Source: Mycobacterium sp. ITM-2016-00317 (GTDB lineage Bacteria > Actinomycetota > Actinomycetes > Mycobacteriales > Mycobacteriaceae). Taken from it: a stretch of 64,000 nucleotides of DNA. The translations under genes and the position numbers were made by a program. Below, one piece after another: positions 24,225 to 37,638 of the stretch. The first letter of the stretch is position 1. Each line of letters begins with the position of its first letter. The notes beneath the pieces were generated by a model. That model had not been told where the DNA came from, made no database searches, and saw only the letters and a program-made list of their open reading frames with translations. Location: the NCBI RefSeq assembly GCF_002968295.1, contig NZ_CP134399.1, positions 2,542,001 to 2,606,000 of the forward strand. The letters run 5' to 3'.

Positions 24225-26921
24225 GTGGAGACACACGAGATCAGGAAACGCTTCCTTGATCACTTCGTGAAAGCGGGTCACACCGAGGTGCCGAGCGCGT
24301 CGGTGATCCTCGACGACCCCAACCTGTTGTTCGTCAACGCCGGGATGGTGCAGTTCGTCCCTTACTTCCTCGGCCAGCGCACGCCGCCGTGGAATCGTGC
24401 CGTCAGCGTCCAGAAGTGCATCCGCACCCCGGACATCGACGAGGTGGGCATCACCACCCGGCACAACACCTTCTTCCAGATGGCCGGCAACTTCAGCTTC
24501 GGCGACTACTTCAAGAAGGCCGCCATCGAGTTCGCCTGGACGCTGCTGACCAACCCGGTCGACCAGGGCGGATACGGCTTCGAGCCCGAACGGCTCTGGG
24601 CCACCGTGTATCTCGACGACGACGAAGCCATCGGCTACTGGCAGGAGGTGGCCGGGCTGCCGCTGGACCGCATCCAGCGCCGCGGCATGGCCGACAACTA
24701 CTGGTCGATGGGCATTCCCGGACCGTGCGGGCCGTCCTCGGAGATCTACTACGACCGCGGCGCCGAGTACGGCGTCGAGGGCGGGCCCGAGGCCAACGAG
24801 GACCGCTACATCGAGATCTGGAATCTCGTGTTCATGCAGAACGAGCGCGGTGAGGGCACCTCGAAGGAGAACTTCGAGATCCTCGGGCCGCTGCCGCGCA
24901 AGAACATCGACACCGGCATGGGCATCGAGCGGGTGGCCTGCCTGCTCCAGAACGTGGACAACGTCTACGAGACCGATCTGCTGCGCCCGGTCATCGACCT
25001 GGTCGCGGGCCGCGCGCCGCGCGGGTACGGGCAGGGCATCCACGACGACGACGTCCGCTACCGGATCATCGCCGACCACAGCCGGACCGCCGCGATCATC
25101 ATCGGCGACGGCATCAGCCCCGGCAACGAGGGCCGCGGGTACGTGCTGCGCCGCCTGCTGCGCCGCATCATCCGTGCCGCCAAACTGCTCGGCGTCGACG
25201 AGCCGATCATGGCGTCGTTGATGACGACGGTCCGCGACGCGATGAGCCCGTCCTACCCGGAACTGGGCACGGACTTCGATCGCATCCAGCGCATCGCGGT
25301 GGCCGAGGAGACGGCCTTCAACCGGACGCTGGCGTCCGGGTCGCGACTGTTCGACGAGGCGGCCCGCGCCACCAAGGCCGCCGGCGCCGGAAAGCTCTCC
25401 GGCCGTGACGCGTTCACCTTGCACGACACCTACGGCTTCCCGATCGAACTGACCCTGGAGATGGCCGCCGAGGCCGACCTCAGCGTCGACGAAGAGGGCT
25501 TCCGCGGGCTGATGGCCGAGCAGCGGGCCCGTGCCAAAGCCGACGCGGCGGCACGCAAGCAGGCCCACGCCGACCTGTCGGCCTACCGCGAGCTCGTCGA
25601 CGCCGGACCGACCGAGTTCACCGGCTTCGACGAACTGTCCAGCGAGGCACGGATTCTCGGCATCTTCGTGGACGGCAAGCGGGTTCCGGTGGTGGCGCAC
25701 GCCGGCCGCGACGGCGCCCACGAACGCATCGAGCTGATCCTGGACCGCAGCCCGTTCTACGCCGAGTCCGGCGGGCAGATCGCCGACGAGGGCACGATCG
25801 CAGGCACCGGGTCCTCGGAGACCGCCAAAGCAGCGGTGACCGACGTCCAGAAGATCGCGAAAACCCTGTGGTCCCACCGCGTCAACGTGGAGTCGGGGGA
25901 GTTCGTCGAAGGCGACACCGTGCTGGCCGCCGTCGACCCGCGCTGGCGCCACGGCGCCACCCAGGGCCACTCGGGCACCCACATGGTGCACGCGGCGCTG
26001 CGACAGGTGCTGGGGCCCAACGCCGTCCAGGCCGGCTCCCTGAACCGCCCGGGCTACCTGCGGTTCGACTTCAACTGGCAGGGCGCACTGTCGGACGACC
26101 AGCGCAGCCAGATCGAGGAAGTCACCAACGAGGCCGTCGAAGCCGACTTCGAGGTGCACAGCTTCACCACCGGGCTGGAGAAGGCCAAGGCCATGGGGGC
26201 GATGGCGCTGTTCGGCGAGAACTACCCCGACGAGGTCCGGGTGGTCGAGATCGGTGGACCGTTCTCCCTGGAGCTGTGCGGCGGCACCCACGTGCGCAGG
26301 TCGGCACAGATCGGCCCGGTGACGATCCTCGGCGAGTCCTCGGTGGGCTCGGGGGTGCGCCGCGTCGAGGCCTACGTCGGTCTGGACTCGTTCCGCCACC
26401 TGGCCAAGGAACGCGCGCTGATGGCGGGCCTGGCGTCGTCGCTGAAGGTTCCGTCCGACGAGGTGCCCGCGCGGGTGGCCACGCTGGTGGAGCGCCTGCG
26501 CGCCGCGGAGAAGGAACTCGACCGGCTGCGGCTGGCCAGTGCCCGCTCGGCGGCGGTCAACGCCGCCGCCGGTGCCGAGCAGATCGGCGCCGTGCGGCTG
26601 GTGGCCCAGCGGATGGCCGGCGGCATCTCGGCCGGTGACATGCGCTCCCTGGTGGGCGACATCCGCGGCAAGCTCGGCAGCGACGCCGCGGTGATCGCGC
26701 TGATCGCCGAGGGGGACAACGACTCGGTCCCGTTCGTGGTGTCCGTCAACCCGGCCGCGCAGGACCACGGACTGCGCGCCGACGAGCTGGTCAAGGTCAT
26801 GGGCGCGGCGGTGAACGGCCGCGGGGGTGGCAAGGCGGATCTCGCCCAGGGCTCCGGCAAGGGGGCTGCGGGTATCGATGCGGCGCTGGCGGCGCTACGC
26901 GCGGAGATCGGCCGGAGCTGA
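24225..26921 (+). CDS. alaS: Alanyl-tRNA synthetase
   Basis: A full-length 898-residue class II synthetase that charges tRNA-Ala. The N-terminal catalytic domain has [20 protein letters not shown] (20 residues, motif 2 region) and GMGIERV (motif 3); the editing domain carries [11 protein letters not shown] and CGGTH, whose histidines and cysteine bind zinc; the C-terminal C-Ala domain ends with [18 protein letters not shown] [13 protein letters not shown]. Start GTG 24225 is preceded by CAGGAC. It heads the alaS-ruvX-mltG-aroE block. Confidence 0.98.
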   Translation: METHEIRKRFLDHFVKAGHTEVPSASVILDDPNLLFVNAGMVQFVPYFLGQRTPPWNRAVSVQKCIRTPDIDEVGITTRHNTFFQMAGNFSFGDYFKKAAIEFAWTLLTNPVDQGGYGFEPERLWATVYLDDDEAIGYWQEVAGLPLDRIQRRGMADNYWSMGIPGPCGPSSEIYYDRGAEYGVEGGPEANEDRYIEIWNLVFMQNERGEGTSKENFEILGPLPRKNIDTGMGIERVACLLQNVDNVYETDLLRPVIDLVAGRAPRGYGQGIHDDDVRYRIIADHSRTAAIIIGDGISPGNEGRGYVLRRLLRRIIRAAKLLGVDEPIMASLMTTVRDAMSPSYPELGTDFDRIQRIAVAEETAFNRTLASGSRLFDEAARATKAAGAGKLSGRDAFTLHDTYGFPIELTLEMAAEADLSVDEEGFRGLMAEQRARAKADAAARKQAHADLSAYRELVDAGPTEFTGFDELSSEARILGIFVDGKRVPVVAHAGRDGAHERIELILDRSPFYAESGGQIADEGTIAGTGSSETAKAAVTDVQKIAKTLWSHRVNVESGEFVEGDTVLAAVDPRWRHGATQGHSGTHMVHAALRQVLGPNAVQAGSLNRPGYLRFDFNWQGALSDDQRSQIEEVTNEAVEADFEVHSFTTGLEKAKAMGAMALFGENYPDEVRVVEIGGPFSLELCGGTHVRRSAQIGPVTILGESSVGSGVRRVEAYVGLDSFRHLAKERALMAGLASSLKVPSDEVPARVATLVERLRAAEKELDRLRLASARSAAVNAAAGAEQIGAVRLVAQRMAGGISAGDMRSLVGDIRGKLGSDAAVIALIAEGDNDSVPFVVSVNPAAQDHGLRADELVKVMGAAVNGRGGGKADLAQGSGKGAAGIDAALAALRAEIGRS

Positions 26922-26925
26922 CCGA

Positions 26926-27453
26926 GTGCCCGACACCGACTCGACCAGCCGCATGCCTGACCGGCCGGGCGATCCGAGCACGGCTCCGGATCCTGGGCGT
27001 GGGCGACGGCTCGGTGTCGACGTGGGCACGGTGCGGATCGGGGTCGCCGTCAGTGACCCGGACGCGGTCCTGGCCACGCCGGTCGAGACGGTCCGCCGCG
27101 AGAAGCGGGGAGATCGACACGTGCGCCGGCTGGCCGCACTGGTCGACGAGTACGAGGTCGTCGAGGTCGTGGTCGGACTGCCGCGGACGCTGGCCGACCG
27201 GGCGGGGACCTCGGCGCAGGATGCGGTAGACGTCGCAGACGTGCTGGCCCGGCGCATCGCGCCGGTACCGGTCCGGCTCAGCGACGAGCGTTTCACGACG
27301 GTGACAGCACAGCGTGCCCTGCGGGAGGCAGGTGTTCGTTCCCGCGGCCAGCGATCGGTGATCGATCAGGCCGCGGCGGTGGGGATCCTTCAGAACTGGC
27401 TGGACCAGCGGCGGGCGGCGTTGCCCGCACACGGAGAGGTCTCGGATGACTGA
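26926..27453 (+). CDS. ruvX: Holliday junction resolvase-like YqgF nuclease
   Basis: A 175-residue RNase H-fold protein (YqgF/RuvX; Rv2554c type). The core begins [17 protein letters not shown] with the first catalytic aspartate, followed by [19 protein letters not shown] and the final acidic motif in [11 protein letters not shown]. The GTG at 26926 is four bases after the alaS stop; an ATG at 26953 is the alternative, but the PDRPGDPS tail before the core resembles the M. tuberculosis N-terminus and supports an early start. YqgF proteins act in rRNA processing or recombination; which applies here is not determined. Confidence 0.93.
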   Translation: MPDTDSTSRMPDRPGDPSTAPDPGRGRRLGVDVGTVRIGVAVSDPDAVLATPVETVRREKRGDRHVRRLAALVDEYEVVEVVVGLPRTLADRAGTSAQDAVDVADVLARRIAPVPVRLSDERFTTVTAQRALREAGVRSRGQRSVIDQAAAVGILQNWLDQRRAALPAHGEVSDD

Positions 27454-28693
27454 CGACTGGCGGAGTGACCGGGCCGAGCCGTTGGCGGTGGGACCGCCGA
27501 GACAGCGGATGACCCGACGCGAACGCGCCCGGCAGGAGCGTCTGCGGCGCAGGCGGCGCGTCGCCGTCGTCTTCTCGGTGACGATGCTGGTGGTCATCGT
27601 GATCGGCGCGGTGTTCCTCGGGTCGCGGATGTGGCACTCGCTGTTCGGCGGGGCCGGCGACGACTTCGCAGGCAGCGGCCTCAACGACGTGGTGATCCAG
27701 GTGCACGACGGTGACTCCACCACCGCGATCGGGCAGACCCTGCACGACAACAACGTGGTGGCCAACGTCAAGGTGTTCGTCGAGGCCGCCGACGGCAACG
27801 CGGCGATCTCGTCGATCCAGCCCGGCTTCTACAAGGTGCGCACCGAGATCCCGGCCGCCGATGCCGTGGAGCGCCTCGCCGACCCGGACAACCGCGTCGG
27901 CAAGCTGGTGATCCCGGAGGGCCGCCAGCTCGACGACGTGCGCGACGTCAAGACCGACGCGGTGACCGCGGGCATTCTGACGCTGATCGCCAATGCGTCG
28001 TGCGTGGAGCTCGACGGGGACCGCCGCTGCGTCGCCGCCGAGGACCTGAAGAACGTCGCGAGCGGCGCAGACCCCGCCGCCATCGGTGTGCCGCAGTGGG
28101 CGAGCGGCGCGGTGGCCGCGCTCGGCTCCGATCACCGCCGGCTGGAGGGCCTGATCGCGCCGGGCGCGTGGAACATCGACCCGTCGGCCAGTCCGCAGGA
28201 CATTCTCACCACGCTGATCTCCGACAGCGTGGTCCAGTACGAGGCAGGTGGTCTGCTCGCCGCCGCCACCGCCGCCGACATGTCGCCGTACGAGATCCTC
28301 ACCGTCGGATCGCTGGTGCAACGGGAGTCCACTCCGGAGGACTTCTCCAAGGTCGCGCGGGTGATCTACAACCGCCTCGACGAGAACCGCACCCTGGAGT
28401 TCGACTCGACGGTGAACTACCCGCTGGACCGGATCGAGGTCGCCACCACCGACGCCGACCGCGCCCAGGCCACCGAGTGGAACACCTACGTGCGGCCCGG
28501 CCTTCCGGCCACGCCGATCTGCTCGCCGAGTTCGCCCGCGCTGCTGGCCGCCGAGCATCCGGAGCCGGGGGACTGGCTGTACTTCGTGACCGTCGACATG
28601 AGGGGCACCACGCTGTTCGCCCGCGAGTACGAGCAGCACCTGGCCAACATCGAAATCGCCCGGCGCAACGGCGTCCTCGACTCGGCGCGATGA
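27446..28693 (+). CDS. mltG: Endolytic murein transglycosylase MltG
   Basis: A 415-residue membrane-anchored YceG/MltG protein. A basic cytoplasmic stretch (residues 20-38) precedes one membrane segment (about 39-59); the extracytoplasmic domain carries a LysM-like part and the lytic core with VGSLVQRES (catalytic Glu in RES), [17 protein letters not shown] and the C-terminal GDWLYFVT...GTTLFA pattern. MltG cuts nascent glycan strands and sets their length. Overlaps ruvX by 8 bp and aroE by 4 bp. Confidence 0.96.
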   Translation: MTDDWRSDRAEPLAVGPPRQRMTRRERARQERLRRRRRVAVVFSVTMLVVIVIGAVFLGSRMWHSLFGGAGDDFAGSGLNDVVIQVHDGDSTTAIGQTLHDNNVVANVKVFVEAADGNAAISSIQPGFYKVRTEIPAADAVERLADPDNRVGKLVIPEGRQLDDVRDVKTDAVTAGILTLIANASCVELDGDRRCVAAEDLKNVASGADPAAIGVPQWASGAVAALGSDHRRLEGLIAPGAWNIDPSASPQDILTTLISDSVVQYEAGGLLAAATAADMSPYEILTVGSLVQRESTPEDFSKVARVIYNRLDENRTLEFDSTVNYPLDRIEVATTDADRAQATEWNTYVRPGLPATPICSPSSPALLAAEHPEPGDWLYFVTVDMRGTTLFAREYEQHLANIEIARRNGVLDSAR

Positions 28694-29502
28694 CAGTCAC
28701 CGCCCGACGGGCGGCCGTGTTGGGGTCGCCCATCGCTCATTCGCGCTCGCCACAGCTGCACCTGGCCGCCTACCGGGCCCTGGGGCTGACCGACTGGACC
28801 TACGAGCGCATCGAGTGCACCGCCGAGCAACTGCCCGCTCTGGTGGCCGGGTTCGGCCCGGAGTGGGTGGGGGTCTCGGTGACGATGCCGGGCAAGTTCG
28901 CCGCGCTGCGTGTCGCGGACGAGGCCACCGACCGGGCCAGGTTGGTCGGCTCGGCCAACACACTGGTGCACACCGGCGCCGGGTGGCGCGCGGACAACAC
29001 CGACGTCGACGGCGTGATCGGCGCGCTGGCCGGGGTCCGGGTGTCGGACCGGGCGATGGTGCTCGGCTCGGGCGGCACTGCCCCCGCGATGGTCGTGGGA
29101 TTGGTGACGCTGGGCGCGCGGTCGGTGGAGGTGGTGGCCCGCAACGCGGCCAAGGCCGCGGGGCTGGTCGACCTCGCGCAGCGGTGCGGCGCGCACGGCG
29201 AGTGGGTCGACCTCGACCAGGACCGGCTGGCCGACGCGGTGACCGGCGTCGAGGTGGTGGCGAACACCGTGCCTGCGGACGCGGTGGCGCCGTATGCGCA
29301 CGCTTTGGCCGCGGCGCCGGTGCTGCTGGACGCGATCTACGATCCGTGGCCCACCCCGCTGGCGGCGGCCGTGCAGGCCGCGGGCGGACGGGTCATCGGC
29401 GGACTGGAGATGCTGCTCAACCAGGCCTTCGCCCAGGTGGAGCAGTTCACCGGGCGACCGGCGCCCAAAGAGGCGATGCGGGCGGCGCTCACCGGGCCCT
29501 AG
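28690..29502 (+). CDS. aroE: Shikimate dehydrogenase
   Basis: A 270-residue enzyme reducing 3-dehydroshikimate to shikimate. Substrate site SPIAHSRSPQLH at residues 13-24, VTMPGK with the catalytic lysine near residue 64, NTDVDG near 100, dinucleotide site LGSGGTAPA and C-terminal GGLEMLLNQA. ATG at 28690 overlaps the mltG stop (ATGA). Starts the shikimate run aroE-aroC-aroK-aroB. Confidence 0.97.
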   Translation: MTVTARRAAVLGSPIAHSRSPQLHLAAYRALGLTDWTYERIECTAEQLPALVAGFGPEWVGVSVTMPGKFAALRVADEATDRARLVGSANTLVHTGAGWRADNTDVDGVIGALAGVRVSDRAMVLGSGGTAPAMVVGLVTLGARSVEVVARNAAKAAGLVDLAQRCGAHGEWVDLDQDRLADAVTGVEVVANTVPADAVAPYAHALAAAPVLLDAIYDPWPTPLAAAVQAAGGRVIGGLEMLLNQAFAQVEQFTGRPAPKEAMRAALTGP

Positions 29503-29511
29503 CCTTGGTGG

Positions 29512-29964
29512 GTGGGGGAGTTCGGGCCGGCGGTGGCCGCCGTCGGGGTGGCCGTGTGGCTGATCACGTTGAGCACGTACGACTTTCGGCACCGGCGGCT
29601 GCCGAACATGCTGACCGTCCCCGGCGCGGTGGTGATTCTGTCGGCCGCGGCGGTGACCGGGCACGGCGGGGCCGCAGCGCTCGGGGCGGCCGCGCTGTCG
29701 GCGATCTACGCCGCGGTGCACCTGATCGCACCGGCGGCGATGGGCGCAGGCGACGTCAAGCTCGCCGTCGGGCTGGGTGGGCTGACGGGCGTGTTCGGGC
29801 CGGACGTGTGGGTGCTGTCCGCGGCCGGTGCGCCGCTGCTGACGGCCGCGCTGGCACTGGGCCTGCGCGCGTTCGGTGCGGGCCCGACGGTGCCGCACGG
29901 TCCGTCGATGTGTCTGAGCAGCGCGGCGGTGCTGACCCTGGTGTTGCACAGCCAGGGCCTGTGA
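29512..29964 (+). CDS. A24-type prepilin peptidase-like membrane protein
   Basis: A 150-residue polytopic protein holding only the peptidase half of the type IV prepilin peptidase family. The two catalytic aspartates are visible: Asp24 in [11 protein letters not shown] and Asp81 in GAGDVKLA. The N-terminal methyltransferase domain of PilD-type enzymes is absent, as in other actinobacterial members (Rv2551c in M. tuberculosis occupies the same position). Its substrate could be a Flp/Tad-type pilin, but no pilin gene is in this window. GTG start 9 bp after aroE. Confidence 0.9.
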   Translation: MGEFGPAVAAVGVAVWLITLSTYDFRHRRLPNMLTVPGAVVILSAAAVTGHGGAAALGAAALSAIYAAVHLIAPAAMGAGDVKLAVGLGGLTGVFGPDVWVLSAAGAPLLTAALALGLRAFGAGPTVPHGPSMCLSSAAVLTLVLHSQGL

Positions 29965-30004
29965 ATGTCGCCGGTTTTCGGGACTGAGGGTCCGTCATGC
30001 GAAA

Positions 30005-33583
<3,579 letters not shown>

Positions 33584-33596
33584 GAGGGCTCACCTT

Positions 33597-33616
33597 AGCG
33601 AGTAGCGTCACTCGCT
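33597..33616. repeat. Short inverted repeat abutting the pepQ start
   Basis: AGCGAGT (33597-33603) and ACTCGCT (33610-33616) form a perfect 7-bp inverted repeat with a 6-bp spacer in the 33-bp gap between two divergent genes, ending one base before the pepQ GTG. It could be an operator or a hairpin in the mRNA leader. No known regulator is implied. Confidence 0.45.
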
Positions 33617-34699
33617 GTGACGATTTCTCAGCGCCGCCACCGTTTACGTCAGCGCCTCGCCGAGGCCGGACTGGACGCGATGCTGGTATCCGACCTGGTC
33701 AACGTGCGTTATCTGGCCGGTTTCACCGGTTCCAACGCCGCACTGTTGGTCTCCGTCGACGACGAAACGCCGGTGCTGGCGACCGACGGGCGCTACCGGA
33801 CCCAGGCCGCGCAGCAGTCGCCCGACGCCGAGGTCGTCATCGAACGGGCCTGCGGACCGCATCTGGCGGCGCGCGCGGCCGCGGCCGGAGTCCGCAGACT
33901 GGGGTTCGAGAGCCACGTCGTCACCGTCGACGCGTTCGCGGCGCTGACGAAGGCAGCCGGAGAGGGCTGTGAGTTGGTCCGTGCCGCAGGCACCGTCGAA
34001 GGTCTGCGTGAGGTCAAGGACGCCGGGGAGATCGCGCTGCTGCGACTGGCGTGCGAGGCCGCCGACGCGGCGCTGAAGGATCTGGTGGACCGGGGTGGGC
34101 TGCGCGCAGGCCGTACCGAGAAAGAGGTCCGCAACGAGCTGGAGGCGCTGATGCTCGAGCACGGCGCCGACGGCGCGTCGTTCGAGACGATCGTCGCGGC
34201 CGGGGCGAACTCAGCGGTCCCGCATCACCGGCCCACCGACGCCGTGCTGGCCGCCGGCGACTTCGTCAAGATCGACTTCGGCGCACTGGTGGCCGGATAC
34301 CACTCCGACATGACGCGGACGTTCGCGCTGGCCCCGGTCGCCGACTGGCAGCGGGACCTCTACGACCTGGTCGCCGCCGCCCAGCGGGCAGGCAGCGAGG
34401 CCGTCGCACCCGGGGCGGCGCTCAAGGCGGTCGATGCGGCGGCACGGCAGGTGATCGTCGACGCCGGGTACGGCGAGAACTTCGGGCACGGCCTCGGGCA
34501 CGGGGTGGGGCTGCAGATCCATGAAGCGCCGGGAATCAACGCGGCTTCCGCCGGTACACTGCTTGCTGGCTCTGCGGTGACCGTGGAGCCCGGCGTCTAC
34601 CTGCCCGACCGCGGCGGTGTCCGCATCGAGGACACGCTCGTGGTCAACAAGCGCCCCGAACTACTCACCAGGTTCCCCAAGGAACTGGTGATCATCTAG
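33617..34699 (+). CDS. pepQ: Xaa-Pro aminopeptidase/dipeptidase, M24 family
   Basis: A 360-residue M24 metallopeptidase. An N-terminal creatinase-like domain (to about residue 130) is followed by the pita-bread catalytic domain with the five metal ligands in context: KIDFGALVAGYHSDMTRTF (two Asp), FGHGLGHGVGLQIHEAP (His), TVEPGVY and GVRIEDTL (two Glu). It cleaves X-Pro bonds in small peptides. It occupies the pepQ position directly before efp, as in other mycobacteria. Confidence 0.94.
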   Translation: MTISQRRHRLRQRLAEAGLDAMLVSDLVNVRYLAGFTGSNAALLVSVDDETPVLATDGRYRTQAAQQSPDAEVVIERACGPHLAARAAAAGVRRLGFESHVVTVDAFAALTKAAGEGCELVRAAGTVEGLREVKDAGEIALLRLACEAADAALKDLVDRGGLRAGRTEKEVRNELEALMLEHGADGASFETIVAAGANSAVPHHRPTDAVLAAGDFVKIDFGALVAGYHSDMTRTFALAPVADWQRDLYDLVAAAQRAGSEAVAPGAALKAVDAAARQVIVDAGYGENFGHGLGHGVGLQIHEAPGINAASAGTLLAGSAVTVEPGVYLPDRGGVRIEDTLVVNKRPELLTRFPKELVII

Positions 34700-34719
34700 A
34701 AAGCTAGGAGTACAACCGC

Positions 34720-35283
34720 GTGGCATCGACCGCCGACTTCAAGAACGGGCTCGTCCTCCAGATCGACGGCCAGCTGTGGCAGATCGTCGAGTTCCAGCAC
34801 GTCAAGCCGGGCAAGGGGCCGGCCTTCGTGCGGACCAAGCTGAAGAACGTGGTGTCCGGAAAGGTCGTCGACAAGACCTACAACGCCGGCGTGAAGGTGG
34901 AGACCGCCACGGTGGACCGCCGCGACGCCACCTATCTGTACCGCGACGGGTCGGACTTCGTGTTCATGGATTCCGAGGACTACGAGCAGCATCCGCTGCC
35001 CGAGTCGCTGGTCGGCCGTGCCGCCGGCTTCCTGCTGGAGAGCATGCCCGTGCAGATCGCGTTCCACAACGGAACCCCGCTGTATCTGGAGCTCCCGGTG
35101 ACCGTCGAGCTCCTGGTCGCGCACACGGAGCCGGGCCTGCAGGGCGACCGCTCCAGCGCCGGCACCAAGCCGGCGACGATGGAGACCGGCGCCGAGATCC
35201 AGGTGCCGCTGTTCATCAACACCGGCGACAAGCTCAAGGTGGATTCGCGCGACGGAAGCTACCTGGGAAGGGTCAATGCCTGA
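34720..35283 (+). CDS. efp: Translation elongation factor P
   Basis: A 187-residue three-domain EF-P, which rescues ribosomes stalled at polyproline. N-terminal KOW-like domain to about residue 63 with [17 protein letters not shown] holding the tip lysine (KPGKG), then two OB-folds; signature MDSEDYEQ. Starts with GTG 34720 after TAGGAG. Overlaps nusB by 8 bp. Confidence 0.98.
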   Translation: MASTADFKNGLVLQIDGQLWQIVEFQHVKPGKGPAFVRTKLKNVVSGKVVDKTYNAGVKVETATVDRRDATYLYRDGSDFVFMDSEDYEQHPLPESLVGRAAGFLLESMPVQIAFHNGTPLYLELPVTVELLVAHTEPGLQGDRSSAGTKPATMETGAEIQVPLFINTGDKLKVDSRDGSYLGRVNA

Positions 35284-35767
35284 CCGGAGGGGTGACCGGG
35301 GGCGGCACCAGGCCCGTAAACGAGCCGTCGACCTCCTCTTCGAGGCCGAGGCCCGCGGCCTCTCGCCGGCGGAGATCGCCGAGGGGCGAAATGCGCTGGC
35401 GGAGAAGCAGACTGATGACCTCACTCCGCTGAACCCGTACACCGTCACGGTGGCGCGCGGGGTCACCGAGCACGCCGCGCACATCGACGACCTGATCTCC
35501 TCGCATCTGCAGGGCTGGACGCTGGACCGGCTGCCCGCCGTGGACCGGGCGATCCTGCGGGTGGCGGTGTGGGAACTGCTGCACGCCGAGGATGTGCCGG
35601 AGCCGGTGGCCGTCGACGAGGCGGTGGAACTGGCCAAGCAGCTCTCGACCGACGATTCGCCGGGCTTCGTCAACGGAGTGCTCGGCCAGGTGATGCTGGT
35701 GACACCGCAGATCCGCGCGGCGGCCGCTGCGGTGCAGGCCAGGTCCGACGGCGGCAGCGGCACATAG
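35276..35767 (+). CDS. nusB: Transcription antitermination protein NusB
   Basis: A 163-residue all-helical NusB, which binds boxA RNA with S10 in rRNA antitermination. Typical parts: [21 protein letters not shown] split over the N-terminus, [19 protein letters not shown] in the middle and [14 protein letters not shown] near the end. Start overlaps efp; stop immediately precedes the next ATG, so the downstream hypothetical gene is probably coupled. Confidence 0.97.
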   Translation: MPDRRGDRGRHQARKRAVDLLFEAEARGLSPAEIAEGRNALAEKQTDDLTPLNPYTVTVARGVTEHAAHIDDLISSHLQGWTLDRLPAVDRAILRVAVWELLHAEDVPEPVAVDEAVELAKQLSTDDSPGFVNGVLGQVMLVTPQIRAAAAAVQARSDGGSGT

Positions 35768-36313
35768 ATGGGCGCGCCGCAGGACTGGGCTCCGTATTCG
35801 AGCGTGCAGGACGCGGCGCGGGTGTATCTGCGCGACCCCGATCTGGCACTGGATCAGATCCGGTCCGTGGTGGAGCCGTCGGCGATCAGCTCCTTCGTCA
35901 TGTCGCGGGGACTGCGCGACGAGCGGTGGGGTGAGGCGCTCTGGCAGGAGGTGCTCGCCACCGACGGGCACCGCCTGGTGATGTGGCGTGCCGACGACGA
36001 CGTCGCGTCGTCGGACGTCTCCGTCGAGCCACGCCGGATTTTGTTGTCCTCGGTGCGGACGATCCTGTTGTCCACCATCACCGACCAGGTGCTGTCCACC
36101 GAGTACGAAGTGCTCGGAGACGGCACGCGCCGGCTGGCGGAGGTGAAGCTGCGGTTGTACACGCAGTTGGTCACCAGGGCGCGGCAGAAGTCGGCGACCG
36201 AGACCGACATCTATTGCGAATCGTTCCGCTTCGTGAAGTCCGTGGACAACGGCGGACTGGCGCAGATGCAACGGCTGCTGCAGTTCGGCCGGGTGCTCTC
36301 GCAATCCCTGTAG
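35768..36313 (+). CDS. Conserved hypothetical protein downstream of nusB
   Basis: A 181-residue protein whose ATG directly follows the nusB stop with no gap. No membrane segment, signal peptide or catalytic motif is visible. The N-terminal half is acidic with tryptophans (QDWAPYSS, DERWGEALWQEV); the middle contains RRILLSSVRTILLSTITDQV, a hydrophobic-patch region, and the C-terminus SFRFVKSVDNGG then LAQMQRLLQFG. I do not recognise a family. Position suggests transcriptional coupling to efp-nusB only. Codon use matches its neighbours, so it looks like a real gene. Confidence 0.75.
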   Translation: MGAPQDWAPYSSVQDAARVYLRDPDLALDQIRSVVEPSAISSFVMSRGLRDERWGEALWQEVLATDGHRLVMWRADDDVASSDVSVEPRRILLSSVRTILLSTITDQVLSTEYEVLGDGTRRLAEVKLRLYTQLVTRARQKSATETDIYCESFRFVKSVDNGGLAQMQRLLQFGRVLSQSL

Positions 36314-36316
36314 CCG

Positions 36317-37600
36317 CTAGGCGGCGTCGAAGGTGACGAGGTCGATGCTGAGTCGGCCTTCGGCCAGGCTGAGCCGTCGTCGCACCGGCGGCCCCGGCAG
36401 TTGCGGTGCGGTCGAGGTGTAGGTCGCTCCCGTCGGGGTCACGTACTCGGCCCGATGCTGCCCGTCGGTCTCGCTGGTGGTCACCTGCCAGCCGGGAGCT
36501 TCCTTGGTGTAGTTGCAGGCCTCGCACAGTCCGAGCCCGTTGGCTGCGCTGGTCTTTCCGCCTTCGCGGGCGGGGACGGCGTGGTCGTGGTGGCGGATCG
36601 CGGCATTGCAATACGGCGTGCGACACGTGCGGTCGCGGCGCTGCAACAGCAGCGCCAGTCCTTTCGGAAACTTCCGGGCCTTCGATTCCATCGCCACCAA
36701 CTGCCCCGAGTCGGGGTGACGGTACAGCCGCCGCAGCGTGGCCTTGGGTTCGTTGTCAGCGGCCGCATCCCCGGTCAGCGCCCGGCAGAACCCGGCCGGC
36801 ACTGGGCCGTAGCCGTCGAGCCAGCCCAGCTCGTCATCGTCGCCGGCCAGTGTCGTGTCGGCCATCACCAGACTCACCGCCACCGGCACCGGTTGATCGG
36901 CAGCCCGGCCGGTGACCCGCTCATAGACGGTCTCGGCCATCACCTGACCGCGCGGCCGCGCATCAAAGGTGGTGTCGGCGGCTCGTTTACACGCCGCATA
37001 CAGGCCGACGCCTTTGGCCAGGGGCAGCCGCACGCTGACACACACCATGGTGTCCGACACCGGCCGCACACTGACCGCGCAATCGGCCACCGCGGCCCGG
37101 CCCCGCGCGACCACGGCCGCCGCGTCCAGCCGGGCGGTGATCTTCTTGGCCTCGGCCTCGATCCGGTTGTTGCCCCACCCGGCCAACCTGGTGACATCGG
37201 CGCACAGTTCGGCGTCCAGTTCCCGCCGATGCGCCACCGACAGACACGCGGATTCCCGCACGATCAGGGTGGCCCGCCATTCCGAGAGCCCCCCGCACGC
37301 CAGCGCGGCCAACGTGTGCGGCATCTCGTGCACCAACGCCTGCGCGAACCCCAGATGCCGCCCGCCGCAGACCGGGGCGTCGTGGCGAGCCAACGCCACC
37401 TCCGCACCGAGGCCTTTCCCGCGCTTCGCGGGTGGGATCCCGGCCGCCTCCTCGGCCGCGTGCCGTTTGGCCGCCCACAACGCCGTCGCGCGCGCCTGGG
37501 CCGCCGCAGCCGCGGACTTCAGCGCCTCCAACCGCTCGACGGCCGCCCGCAGCTCGGCCTGCGACGCCCCATCGTCGATATCGAACAAACTTTCGAACAT
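36317..37600 (-). CDS. 13E12-like DUF222/HNH endonuclease-domain protein
   Basis: A 427-residue member of the DUF222-HNH family that is multicopy in mycobacteria (13E12 repeat family). Residues about 1-330 are the helical DUF222 region (LEALKSAAAAAQARATAL, then RHLGFAQALVHEMPHTLAAL); residues about 335-385 form the HNH core with CRTPYCNAAIRHHDHAVPA and NGLGLCEACNYTKEAPGW, so the histidine, asparagine and paired cysteines are kept. A longer frame exists, but the family N-terminus is MFESLFD at 37600. Tail-to-tail with the gene after nusB with a 3-bp gap. Its role is unknown; homologues are recombination-prone. Confidence 0.88.
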   Translation of the reverse strand: MFESLFDIDDGASQAELRAAVERLEALKSAAAAAQARATALWAAKRHAAEEAAGIPPAKRGKGLGAEVALARHDAPVCGGRHLGFAQALVHEMPHTLAALACGGLSEWRATLIVRESACLSVAHRRELDAELCADVTRLAGWGNNRIEAEAKKITARLDAAAVVARGRAAVADCAVSVRPVSDTMVCVSVRLPLAKGVGLYAACKRAADTTFDARPRGQVMAETVYERVTGRAADQPVPVAVSLVMADTTLAGDDDELGWLDGYGPVPAGFCRALTGDAAADNEPKATLRRLYRHPDSGQLVAMESKARKFPKGLALLLQRRDRTCRTPYCNAAIRHHDHAVPAREGGKTSAANGLGLCEACNYTKEAPGWQVTTSETDGQHRAEYVTPTGATYTSTAPQLPGPPVRRRLSLAEGRLSIDLVTFDAA

Positions 37601-37638
37601 GCACCCGACGCTACCCCCGGGCCCCGACAAGAACGGCC

